Assembly: GCA_000437555.1 (NCBI GenBank)
Contig: FR901025.1
Coordinates: 2,723-15,622 of the forward strand
Length of the DNA stretch: 12,900 nt
Direction: 5' to 3'
From: Acidaminococcus sp. CAG:917
Lineage (GTDB): Bacteria; Bacillota; Clostridia; Christensenellales; CAG-917
Below the pieces are notes generated by a model that saw nothing but the letters and a program-made list of their open reading frames with translations, had not been told where the DNA came from and ran no database searches. Of this stretch, positions 1 to 6,797 are shown one piece after another (within the stretch, counting starts at the first letter, position 1; every line of letters starts with the position of its first letter). The position numbers were made by a program, and so were the translations under genes.

Positions 1-185
1 GAGTCCTTTTTTGCGGCGGTATTTCGGTTTGAATATGCTTTTATAATGCTATGACAAATTTTAATTTTGATTAACTCATAATGGGGCGGGCGATATAAGC
101 TATATTATTTATAGACATTTTTGTCCGGCAAAAAATCAAGGTTTTTCGTCAAGCCGACCCAAACGATTTTTAAACTACAATTTTT
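1..185. other. Non-coding stretch at left edge, no gene recognised
   Basis: I see no coding region here that I can support. A 64-codon minus-strand frame crosses 105-299, but it runs through a terminator hairpin and a promoter and has no family resemblance. Small structures present are a short AT palindrome (ATATA, 3-base spacer, TATAT at 93-105) and a weak pairing of CGGC (126-129) with GCCG (153-156). A TATAAT at 42-47 has no acceptable -35 partner. The stretch is probably the 3' untranslated end of a transcript entering from the left, since a plus-strand terminator follows directly. Confidence 0.5.
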
Positions 186-210
186 GCGAAGCTCCCGCTT
201 CGCATTTTTT
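186..210 (+). terminator. Intrinsic terminator of an upstream plus-strand transcript
   Basis: A perfect 7-bp stem, GCGAAGC (186-192) with GCTTCGC (197-203), closes a four-base TCCC loop and is followed by ATTTTTT. The U-tract lies only on the plus-strand product; the other flank would give an A-tract, so it works left to right. No gene in the window feeds it, so it must end a transcript that begins outside or within the first 185 bases. It also insulates the promoter that follows. Confidence 0.85.
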
Positions 211-220
211 GGATTACCTC

Positions 221-249
221 TTGCATTTTCTTTTTCTTTAATATATAAT
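221..249 (+). promoter_or_regulatory. Sigma-A-type promoter of the galA-yggS-sepF-lspA-rluD unit
   Basis: TTGCAT (221-226) and a perfect TATAAT (244-249) are separated by exactly 17 bases. Transcription would start near 256, giving a leader of about 95 bases before the alpha-galactosidase start. It follows directly on the terminator at 186-210, as expected for the start of a new transcription unit. I see no catabolite-repressor or other known operator in the leader. The only structure there is a small CGAG/CTCG hairpin at 301-314. Confidence 0.65.
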
Positions 250-350
250 AAATTATAAAAATTTAATATCGGCGTATTGTCGTTTTTTTTGCGGCGCAAA
301 CGAGCGAAAACTCGGCATAATGTTAAAAAGCCGTTTGAGAGGGGAATGTT

Positions 351-2015
351 ATGTTGAAACTGAGCAATTTCAAATTTAAGTTAGAGTACGTATCAAAAGG
401 TAAAAAGCATTTTGCGGAAAACGGTCCGTTTACGTTAAACGCTATCGACGTGTCGGACGACCGTCTTAAAGTTTCGATATTTCCCAAAGAGAAAATCGAA
501 TTGAAAAGAGCGGTTTTTGAATATGATTTTGAATTTGACTTGCTCGACAAAATTTTTGTCAACGGCTATCAATCATGGACGACGTCGAGGGAATATGCCG
601 TTTCGGATAAACAGCTCGGTTTGAGAAACATTGCCCGTCCTAAAGGTATTATCAGGGCTTTTGCCGCAACCTGCGGAGATTACGATTTTACGAGATACGG
701 AGGCAGAGGATTTTTCCACAGCTTCACCTACGGATATATTAGAAACAACGAGGACGTTTTTTTGATAGGCTCCATGTCCGAGAGGTCGGGATATACAATC
801 ATCTACTACGACGTAAAAAATCAGAAGATTTTGATTGAAAAAGACCTCGAAGGTCTCACTATCGATACGGAATACAAACTCATCGACGTCCGCAGTTTCG
901 TGGGCGGATACGACGAGGTTTTCGACGCTTATTTTGCAGAACTCAAATTGCCTAAACTTAAAGTCGACCACCTTGCCGGATATACGTCGTGGTATAACTA
1001 TTTCCAGCAGATAGACGAAAAAATCATCACGAGGGACCTTGACGCTTTGATCGCTTGCAAAAGTCAGGCGAATATTTTTCAGATTGACGACGGTTACGAA
1101 TCCAAAGTGGGCGACTGGCTTGAACTCGACAAAAAGAAATTCCCGTCAGGTCTTAGACAAATATCGGATAAGGCGCACGCCAACAATCTTATGGCGGGGC
1201 TTTGGGTCGCTCCTTTTTCGGCGGAGTTTAAATCTAAAACAGCAAAAGAGCACCCCGAATGGCTTGTCAGGAAGAATGGCAAAAAGGTCATAGGCGGCTT
1301 CGCTTGGGGCGGTTTTTATATAATAGATTTTGAAATTCCGGAAGTTAGGGAATATATAAAAAAAGTCTTTGATACCGTTTTTGACGAGTGGGCCTTCGAT
1401 ATGGTCAAGCTTGACTTTTTGTATTCCGCTTGCTACGTTCCGAGAAACAACAAGACAAGAGGACAGCTTATGTGCGAGGCTATGGACTTTTTGAGAGAGT
1501 GTTGCCGTGACAAGCTGATACTCGGCTGCGGCGTTCCGCTAGGACCGTCTTTCGGCAAAGTAGACGCTTGCCGCATAAGCTGCGACGTCGAACTTTCGTT
1601 TAAGGATAAATTTTATACCAAGTGCACAAATCAGGAAGTTATTTCGGCAAAAAACGCAATGAACAATTCTATTTTCCGCAGGCACTTAAATCACCGTGTC
1701 TTCTTGAACGACCCCGACGTATTTTTCTTGCGCGACGACGGAAAGAAAGTCCCTAAATTCACTTGGGACCAAAAGATGCTCCTTGCGACGGTCAACAATA
1801 TGTTCGGAAGCGTGCTTTTCGTGTCGGATAACATAGCAAATTACGACAACTTAAAACTTCAAAAGCTTTACGAAACTTTTAAACCGTTTGACGGTAAAAT
1901 TAAAATGTGCGAATACGTTGACTCAAAACACATCAAAATAGACTACAATCAGGCGGGCGTCGATTACAGTATGATTTATAACATATTTACGGGGGATTCT
2001 AAGATAACGAAATGA
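351..2015 (+). CDS. galA: Alpha-galactosidase, glycoside hydrolase family 36 (short form)
   Basis: A retaining exo-hydrolase predicted to remove terminal alpha-1,6-linked galactose from melibiose, raffinose-type sugars or galactomannan. There is no signal peptide, so it should act in the cytoplasm on imported oligosaccharides. Residues 1 to about 200 fit the N-terminal beta-sandwich (NGYQSW at 71-76) and about 205 to 480 the (beta/alpha)8 barrel. FQIDDGY (243-249) supplies the substrate-binding Asp pair 246/247. VKLDF (352-356) carries the nucleophile D355 with K353, and RISCD (408-412) carries the likely acid/base D412. The 554-residue length matches the compact GH36 enzymes, such as that of Thermotoga maritima, rather than the 700-residue type. 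The start has GAGG at 339-342, 8 bases upstream. It is first in its transcription unit and its stop overlaps yggS by ATGA. The family also contains alpha-N-acetylgalactosaminidases, so the exact sugar is less certain than the family. Confidence 0.88.
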   Translation: MLKLSNFKFKLEYVSKGKKHFAENGPFTLNAIDVSDDRLKVSIFPKEKIELKRAVFEYDFEFDLLDKIFVNGYQSWTTSREYAVSDKQLGLRNIARPKGIIRAFAATCGDYDFTRYGGRGFFHSFTYGYIRNNEDVFLIGSMSERSGYTIIYYDVKNQKILIEKDLEGLTIDTEYKLIDVRSFVGGYDEVFDAYFAELKLPKLKVDHLAGYTSWYNYFQQIDEKIITRDLDALIACKSQANIFQIDDGYESKVGDWLELDKKKFPSGLRQISDKAHANNLMAGLWVAPFSAEFKSKTAKEHPEWLVRKNGKKVIGGFAWGGFYIIDFEIPEVREYIKKVFDTVFDEWAFDMVKLDFLYSACYVPRNNKTRGQLMCEAMDFLRECCRDKLILGCGVPLGPSFGKVDACRISCDVELSFKDKFYTKCTNQEVISAKNAMNNSIFRRHLNHRVFLNDPDVFFLRDDGKKVPKFTWDQKMLLATVNNMFGSVLFVSDNIANYDNLKLQKLYETFKPFDGKIKMCEYVDSKHIKIDYNQAGVDYSMIYNIFTGDSKITK

Positions 2016-2659
2016 CGGACGAGATAACCGCATTTAAAAAGATTAAGGATAACGTGCCCGACGGCGTGACTATTGTCGCGGCGTCAAAGACGCAGAGCAT
2101 AGACAGGATTTTAAATCTTGCTTCGGTTTATCCCGACCTCATTTTCGGCGAAAACAGAGTTCAGGAGCTTGTCGATAAATATACGCCTTCGCTCAGATGG
2201 CACCTTATCGGTCAGCTTCAGACAAATAAGGTGAAGTATATAATAGATAAAGTCGAATGCATACAGTCGCTTGACAGAATGCCGCTTGCGCTCGAGATAG
2301 AAAAATGCGCGGCAAAAAAAGGTATTGTGATGCCTTGCCTAATCGAAGTCAATATAGCGGGAGAAGAGGCAAAGGGCGGACTCAAAATTGAAAATTTAGG
2401 CGAGTTTTTAAAACAGCTTCAATCTTTAGAGAGAGTCAAACCTATCGGGCTTATGACCGTTGCTCCCATATCGAATGACGAGGGATATTTAAAAGAGTGC
2501 TTTTTGAAAATGAAAGACTCATACGATAAATATAAAGACGTTTACGGCTTTAAGTATTTGTCGATGGGTATGTCGTCGGATTATAAAATCGCCGTGGAAT
2601 GCGGCAGTAATATGATAAGACTCGGAAGAACAATTTTTGGAGACAGAGTTTATGTATGA
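2012..2659 (+). CDS. yggS: YggS/YlmE-family pyridoxal phosphate homeostasis protein
   Basis: A single-domain PLP-binding protein with an alanine-racemase-like barrel. The family has no proven catalytic activity and buffers free PLP and amino/keto acid balance in the cytoplasm. Visible hallmarks are AASK (23-26) with K26 the expected Schiff-base lysine, FGENRVQE (45-52), WHLIGQLQTNK (63-73), LSMGMSSD (183-190) and the phosphate-site GRTIFGDR (205-212) at the C-terminus. The 215 residues are slightly below the usual 220-235, through a shorter N-terminus. Its ATG overlaps the stop of the alpha-galactosidase gene (ATGA) without a well-placed Shine-Dalgarno site, so translation is probably coupled. 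It overlaps sepF by 8 bases. In many Firmicutes the orthologue ylmE stands just before sepF, as here. Confidence 0.93.
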   Translation: MTDEITAFKKIKDNVPDGVTIVAASKTQSIDRILNLASVYPDLIFGENRVQELVDKYTPSLRWHLIGQLQTNKVKYIIDKVECIQSLDRMPLALEIEKCAAKKGIVMPCLIEVNIAGEEAKGGLKIENLGEFLKQLQSLERVKPIGLMTVAPISNDEGYLKECFLKMKDSYDKYKDVYGFKYLSMGMSSDYKIAVECGSNMIRLGRTIFGDRVYV

Positions 2660-3014
2660 TTATGACCAGACAAGAACAAGAAACAGGCAATTCCGTTCGG
2701 AAGCTCCTCAGCCGATGATGATGAGAGGCGGACGCTCCGATATGCCAATGAGGCAGATGGAAGGCTCAAACGTAAACATATATTCTCCCACCACGTTTGA
2801 GGATATTCAAACGCTAATCGACTTTTTAAAGAGGAATGAACAGGTCATCGTCGATTTTTCCTCGCTTGACCAAACGGGTGCATATCGCATTATGGATTTT
2901 ATGAGCGGTGCGATTTACGCTCTTGACGGAAGTATAAAGGAGATTAAGGCGAACATATTTTTATTTGCTCCGAGGGGAGTCAGTATTTCCGTTCCGCCTC
3001 AATACAGGAACTGA
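2652..3014 (+). CDS. sepF: Cell division protein SepF, lacking the usual N-terminal membrane helix
   Basis: SepF binds the C-terminal tail of FtsZ, polymerises into rings and aligns or tethers Z-ring filaments at midcell. The conserved core covers about residues 41-115: NIYSPTTFED (42-51), a strand with VIVDF (65-69), RIMDFMSGAIYALDG (79-93) and FLFAPRGVSI (103-112). I chose ATG 2652 over the in-frame TTG at 2637 because GGAG (2639-2642) lies 9 bases before it; this gives 120 residues. A stop at 2616-2618 rules out a longer N-terminus. The first 40 residues are polar and rich in Arg, Gln and Met, without the amphipathic helix that normally anchors SepF. The start overlaps yggS by 8 bases and the stop shares one base with lspA. 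Confidence 0.9.
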   Translation: MYDYDQTRTRNRQFRSEAPQPMMMRGGRSDMPMRQMEGSNVNIYSPTTFEDIQTLIDFLKRNEQVIVDFSSLDQTGAYRIMDFMSGAIYALDGSIKEIKANIFLFAPRGVSISVPPQYRN

Positions 3015-3895
3015 TGTGGTATTTACTTGAAATTGCTGTTTTTACGGTTTTGCTTATCTTCGACCTCTCGTCCAAAGAGGCCGTCGTTGTTTTTTTGAAG
3101 CAGCAGCCTTTTAATTATTACGATTTGATTGACGGAGTGCTTGCGCTCAATTATTCCGAAAACACCGGAGCGGGGTGGGGTATGTTTAAAGACCACACCG
3201 AAGCGCTTATTGTGATAACGGCTATATGTATGGCTGCCGTTTTGGCGTATCTGATTATTTGCCCGAGGACAAAAAAACTTATTCGTCTGCCGCTTGTGTT
3301 GATACTTGCTGGCGGTCTCGGAAATCTCGTCGACCGTATAGCTTTAGGCTACGTTCGTGATTTTATTCAGTTCACGTTTATGGATTTTCCGATTTTCAAC
3401 CTTGCCGATAATTTTCTGACAATCGGAACGGCGTGGCTCATTATAGTTTTAATTGTTGAAGTTTTCGTCGAAGTCAAAAAAGAAAAGGGAGCGGGCGCCG
3501 ACCGTCTTAAAATTTCCGACAATGTAATCGACGAGAGAGTAGGTTCGGTATATACGCCGCAGTTAAAAATTGTCGATTTTTTCAAAGGATTTGCCCTTGA
3601 ACTCAAGTGGGATTTTCGCCATGAACAAAATAAATCCAAAATTTTGGGGGAAGACGATAAACCGTCAGACGTCGAGGATATAAAAATTGCCGACGATATA
3701 GAAATAGAGGTAAAAAAAGAGGACTCGGAAACTCAAATCGGCGATAAGATAAATATAACTACACAAAATGAGTCTGACAGTGATAAGGACGCGGATATTT
3801 TAAAAGAAAAATTATTTGACGGCTTGACAGAACCCAATGGCGGCGCCGATTCCGACGGGCAGGCAAAAGACAATAATAAACTTAGTGATAAATAA
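3014..3895 (+). CDS. lspA: Lipoprotein signal peptidase II with long C-terminal cytoplasmic tail
   Basis: An inner-membrane aspartic protease that cleaves the signal peptide from lipid-modified prolipoproteins. Four hydrophobic segments lie at about 2-18, 62-83, 90-106 and 135-154. Family motifs are DLSSK (17-21), NTGAGWGMF (50-58), GGLGNLVDR (100-108), VRDF with catalytic D116, and FNLAD with catalytic D132. The enzyme normally ends near residue 160. Here it continues to 293 with about 139 extra residues, highly acidic and lysine-rich from about 205 on, with no further membrane segment. By the known N-in/C-in topology the tail should be cytoplasmic. Residues 163-200 are less charged and might fold. 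The ATG shares one base with the sepF stop (TGATG), so translation is likely coupled. The enzyme assignment is secure; the tail's role is unknown. Confidence 0.92.
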   Translation: MWYLLEIAVFTVLLIFDLSSKEAVVVFLKQQPFNYYDLIDGVLALNYSENTGAGWGMFKDHTEALIVITAICMAAVLAYLIICPRTKKLIRLPLVLILAGGLGNLVDRIALGYVRDFIQFTFMDFPIFNLADNFLTIGTAWLIIVLIVEVFVEVKKEKGAGADRLKISDNVIDERVGSVYTPQLKIVDFFKGFALELKWDFRHEQNKSKILGEDDKPSDVEDIKIADDIEIEVKKEDSETQIGDKINITTQNESDSDKDADILKEKLFDGLTEPNGGADSDGQAKDNNKLSDK

Positions 3896-3927
3896 AACCT
3901 TTTTATAGCGTATCGGGTAATCGGTTT

Positions 3928-4854
3928 ATGACACAGTCCGTTTCTAAAAATTTAAAATACGATTTAAAGTGCGCCGAGTCGGGCGTAAGGCTCGATGTTT
4001 TCATATCCGAAAAGACGGGGCTTTCAAGGGCCCTTGTCAAAAAGACGCTGGAAGAGAGCGGCTGCACGGTAAACGGTATGCAAAAATTTAAACCGTCTTA
4101 TGAATTAAAAGAAGGAGATTATGTGCAATTTCTTGCTCCGGAACCTAAAGAACTCGATATAAAGCCTTCGGATATTCCGCTTGACATAATTTATCAAGAC
4201 GATGACTTTGCCGTCATAAACAAGCCGCAAGGAATGGTAGTGCACCCCGCGGCAAGCTACGATAAAGACGATACTCTTGTCAACGCATTGCTGTTTTCTC
4301 TCGATAAACTCAGCGGAATTAACGGAGTGATAAGACCGGGAATTGTGCACCGAATAGACAAAAATACGTCGGGGCTTTTGGTTGTCGCTAAAAACGACGA
4401 AGCTCATAAAAATCTCGCAAAGCAGATAGAATCAAAACAGGCAAAAAGGATATACTTCGGCTTGGTTGACGGCAACGTCAAAGAGGACGAGGGCGTCATC
4501 GATGAACCGATAGGAAGGAGCAAAAAGGACCGCAAAAAAATGGCGGTGACCGAGGACGGGAAAAGTGCGAAAACTTTTTTTAAGGTGTTAGAGCGTTTCA
4601 AAGACTATACCTTAATGCGTTTTGAGCTTTCCACGGGCAGAACTCATCAAATAAGAGTCCATTCAAAATTTATTCATCACCCGATAGTAGGCGACGACGT
4701 TTACGGCGGAAGCACTAAACTTTGGAAAGGCGGTCAGCTTCTTCATGCCAAAGAACTTTATCTGACTCACCCGAGAACGGGGGAGCAAATGAAATTTGAA
4801 TGCGACTTGCCCGATTATTTTGAAGCGATTTTGGATAAATTAAGAAAAAAATAA
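3928..4854 (+). CDS. rluD: RluA/RluD-family ribosomal pseudouridine synthase (YlyB type)
   Basis: Isomerises specific uridines to pseudouridine in ribosomal RNA. An S4 RNA-binding domain occupies about residues 18-75 (RLDVFI at 21-26). The catalytic domain follows: INKPQGMVVHP (97-107), HRIDKNTSGLLVVAK (141-155) with catalytic D144, the TGRTHQIRVH motif (236-245), and LLHAKELYLTHP (271-282) near the end. The 308-residue length is normal. The gene follows lspA by 32 bases, the same neighbour order as ylyB in Bacillus, and a bidirectional terminator lies about 95 bases past its stop. The Shine-Dalgarno site is weak, which fits readthrough from lspA rather than its own promoter. Which 23S position it modifies cannot be read from the sequence, so the rluD symbol marks the subfamily only. 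Confidence 0.92.
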   Translation: MTQSVSKNLKYDLKCAESGVRLDVFISEKTGLSRALVKKTLEESGCTVNGMQKFKPSYELKEGDYVQFLAPEPKELDIKPSDIPLDIIYQDDDFAVINKPQGMVVHPAASYDKDDTLVNALLFSLDKLSGINGVIRPGIVHRIDKNTSGLLVVAKNDEAHKNLAKQIESKQAKRIYFGLVDGNVKEDEGVIDEPIGRSKKDRKKMAVTEDGKSAKTFFKVLERFKDYTLMRFELSTGRTHQIRVHSKFIHHPIVGDDVYGGSTKLWKGGQLLHAKELYLTHPRTGEQMKFECDLPDYFEAILDKLRKK

Positions 4855-4890
4855 TCATAAAAAAAATCATAAAATACTTTTTAAACTTAC

Positions 4891-4946
4891 TTATAATGAA
4901 TTGTCAAACCAAGTGCAACACTTGAAAGTATAATTCACCCTTATAA
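4891..4946. repeat. Interrupted inverted repeat between convergent rluD and rqcH
   Basis: The centre is CAAGTG-CAA-CACTTG (4910-4924). Seven unpaired bases on each side lead to a second arm pair, TGAATT (4897-4902) and AATTCA (4932-4937). Outside these, TTATAA occurs at 4891-4896 and again at 4941-4946, offset by a two-base bulge. The whole element spans 56 bases and is separate from the terminator that starts at 4949. It lacks a U-tract. The core read on the minus strand, CAAGTGTTGCACTTG, resembles my memory of IS30-type insertion sequence ends, which I cannot verify here. Confidence 0.55.
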
Positions 4947-4948
4947 TA

Positions 4949-4973
4949 AAAAACTGCCAATAAGGCAGTTTTT
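4949..4973. terminator. Bidirectional intrinsic terminator between rluD and rqcH
   Basis: CTGCC (4954-4958) pairs with GGCAG (4964-4968) around a five-base loop. Five A residues on the left and five T residues on the right extend the stem. Read on plus it gives a hairpin followed by UUUUU, and read on minus it gives a hairpin followed by six U residues. It can therefore end both the galA-rluD transcript and the opposing rqcH transcript, for which I see no other terminator. Confidence 0.85.
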
Positions 4974-5080
4974 CTATTTATCACCATATAGTAAAATTAA
5001 GTTTGCGCGTGACGTTTTGATTGCCGTGAAAAAGTAGCTTTTAAAAATCGTTGTTAAAGGCTAAATTAACGCTATTTTTT

Positions 5081-6763
5081 TCATTTTACTTTTAATTCCT
5101 CATGAGCGTTCGGCTCGACGGTGAGCGACGAAAAATCCGTGTAATACACTTGACCGGGACGGTAGGGCTGTTTGCGCTTTACGTTTTTGCGCAAGGTAAA
5201 GTCTACCGTCGTTGCGGCGGCAAAATCGGAAGCGGCAATTTCGCATGCGGTTTTCAGCGTGCCGTCATCGATTTTTTTTCCATCAAGCAAAATGACCGTA
5301 TGGGCAGACGGAGCATTTTTGACGTGAAGCCATATATCGTCCGATTTTGCGATCTTAAATGTGACCGTGTCGTTCTGATTGTTGTTTTTGCCTTTTAACA
5401 GAGTAAAACCGTTTATTTCATAGCGGACGGGAGGAAGCGGTTTATCTATTTTATTTCGTTTTGTTTTAACGTGCAAGGCACGCAAAGCGAAAAGTTCGTT
5501 TTCGATTTCCTCCGTCGGGTCGGACGCCGTCAGGTTCGATACGGCATGTTCTATCGTCAAAGCGTATTCATATAGGGATTCTTCCTCTTTAATTCTGTTT
5601 GTCAAAAACTCTTTTGTCCGTTTCAACTTGGCGTATCTGTCAAAATGCTTTTTTGCGTTTTGAGATGGCGAGAGAGTAGGGTCAAGAGCGATTTCTTCGT
5701 CCTCAGACGTATAGTAATTGAACGCCTTGAGCGTTTCGTCGCCTTTTTTGATTTTGTAAATATTCGAGTAAATCAACTCACCCGTGATTTTTTCCTGTTC
5801 CATAAATTCGCAGTCGGCGAGTTTTTGTCTGTATGTCGCTATGTTTTTTTTGATTCGTTCCAAAAGCCGTTTTACCGCACCCTTTAAATATTTTGTTTTG
5901 GATTGCACTCTGGCTTCGTCGTCGAGTTTGTTGAGACTCATCTCCATAGCTTCCGACAGAGAGTCGCAGGGCGTATAGGGCAAATTTTCGTCAGGCACGC
6001 AAACGGCTTCTCCGTTCTGAACGGCAGGCTTGAATATATCCTGAGAGTTTATATTTTTCATGACGCCGACGGCTTTTGTCAAAGCGTCGATTTCTTTTTT
6101 TGTTACCGCCTTTAAAAAAGAGTCGATTTTTGCGATTTTAAGGCAAAGCGCCCACGATGCTTTTGTGAAACCGCTGAAATTGGATATAAGGGCGTCGGTA
6201 ATAGACGGATAAGATTTAAAATCGACGTTTAAAAGATGGCTGTTGAAACTGTCTGAAAAAACGCTGTTTTTGGGGAGTTGTGGGGGAACATAGGTAACTC
6301 CTTTAAACACGGCGTGTCGTTCGTCGTCAAGAGACGTCTTTTTCACGGCGTCCAAAATTTTGCCGCCGCCGTCCAAAAAGACGATATTTGAATATCTGCC
6401 CATAAGTTCGACTATAATGCTGTAATTTAAAAAGTCTTTAAGCTCCGATTTGCATATAAAATCTATTTTTATAATTCTGTCGCAGTTGACAACCGAAACT
6501 TTTTCCACCGCTCCGACGGCAAGATGTTTTCTGAGCAACATACAAAAGGCGGGCGCATTAGAAGGGTTTGTTTTTTTTGTCTGTGTGATATGAATTCGCG
6601 GTACTTTGGCATTTGCAGACAAAACCAGCACAAAATTGCGATTTTTGCGCCTTAAGTAAAACCTTATCTCGTCAATCTCCGGCTGGACAATTTTATCTAT
6701 TTTTGCGCCGTATAAGGTTTCGTTTAATTCCGTTGCGAGAGCGTTTAAAGTGAATAAATCCAT
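5081..6763 (-). CDS. rqcH: Rqc2 homologue RqcH (NFACT family, ribosome-associated quality control)
   Basis: RqcH binds obstructed 50S subunits carrying a stalled peptidyl-tRNA and adds C-terminal alanine tails, which mark the chain for proteolysis. Older annotation calls this family fibronectin-binding protein. The NFACT-N domain spans about 1-190, opening with the characteristic MDLFTLNAL and IDKIVQP (22-28). The DR pair at 95-96 matches the functionally essential D97-R98 of B. subtilis. A helical and coiled-coil middle covers about 270-435, and the NFACT-R domain about 445-550 with DIWLHVKN (476-483). After that the usual PGSH reads PSAH (485-488). The 560 residues are near the family's usual length. 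The start is fixed by the conserved N-terminus, yet has no Shine-Dalgarno site and a promoter abuts it. It runs convergent with rluD and divergent from tig-clpP-clpX-lon. Confidence 0.92.
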   Translation of the reverse strand: MDLFTLNALATELNETLYGAKIDKIVQPEIDEIRFYLRRKNRNFVLVLSANAKVPRIHITQTKKTNPSNAPAFCMLLRKHLAVGAVEKVSVVNCDRIIKIDFICKSELKDFLNYSIIVELMGRYSNIVFLDGGGKILDAVKKTSLDDERHAVFKGVTYVPPQLPKNSVFSDSFNSHLLNVDFKSYPSITDALISNFSGFTKASWALCLKIAKIDSFLKAVTKKEIDALTKAVGVMKNINSQDIFKPAVQNGEAVCVPDENLPYTPCDSLSEAMEMSLNKLDDEARVQSKTKYLKGAVKRLLERIKKNIATYRQKLADCEFMEQEKITGELIYSNIYKIKKGDETLKAFNYYTSEDEEIALDPTLSPSQNAKKHFDRYAKLKRTKEFLTNRIKEEESLYEYALTIEHAVSNLTASDPTEEIENELFALRALHVKTKRNKIDKPLPPVRYEINGFTLLKGKNNNQNDTVTFKIAKSDDIWLHVKNAPSAHTVILLDGKKIDDGTLKTACEIAASDFAAATTVDFTLRKNVKRKQPYRPGQVYYTDFSSLTVEPNAHEELKVK

Positions 6764-6769
6764 AATTTA

Positions 6770-6797
6770 ATTATACAGCAAAAGAAGGGTTTGTAAA
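6770..6797 (-). promoter_or_regulatory. Promoter of rqcH, apparently producing a leaderless mRNA
   Basis: On the minus strand TTTACA (6797-6792) and a perfect TATAAT (6775-6770) are 16 bases apart. Only six bases, TAAATT, separate the -10 box from the ATG at 6763. The usual start distance puts transcription on or beside the A of that ATG. No GGAGG-like sequence lies in the 25 bases before the ATG, in agreement with a leaderless start. Confidence 0.65.

Noticed and set aside
42..47. TATAAT near the left edge as a promoter
   Set aside because: No TTG-like -35 hexamer lies 16-18 bases upstream and no extended -10 is present.
105..299. 64-residue minus-strand open frame near the left edge
   Set aside because: It runs through the terminator hairpin and the galA promoter, has low-complexity Lys/Asn-rich composition and no family motif. 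It is a chance frame.
573..971. 132-residue minus-strand frame inside the alpha-galactosidase gene
   Set aside because: It is fully antisense to a strongly supported gene, has no recognisable motif, and its openness follows from the codon use of the real gene.
2637..2651. TTG at 2637 as the sepF start
   Set aside because: ATG at 2652 has GGAG at a proper distance, and the TTG codon itself overlaps that GGAG site.
3479..3895. LspA tail as a frameshifted or fused separate gene
   Set aside because: The frame is continuous, no internal start with a ribosome site stands out, and no known domain is recognised. A native extension is the simpler reading.
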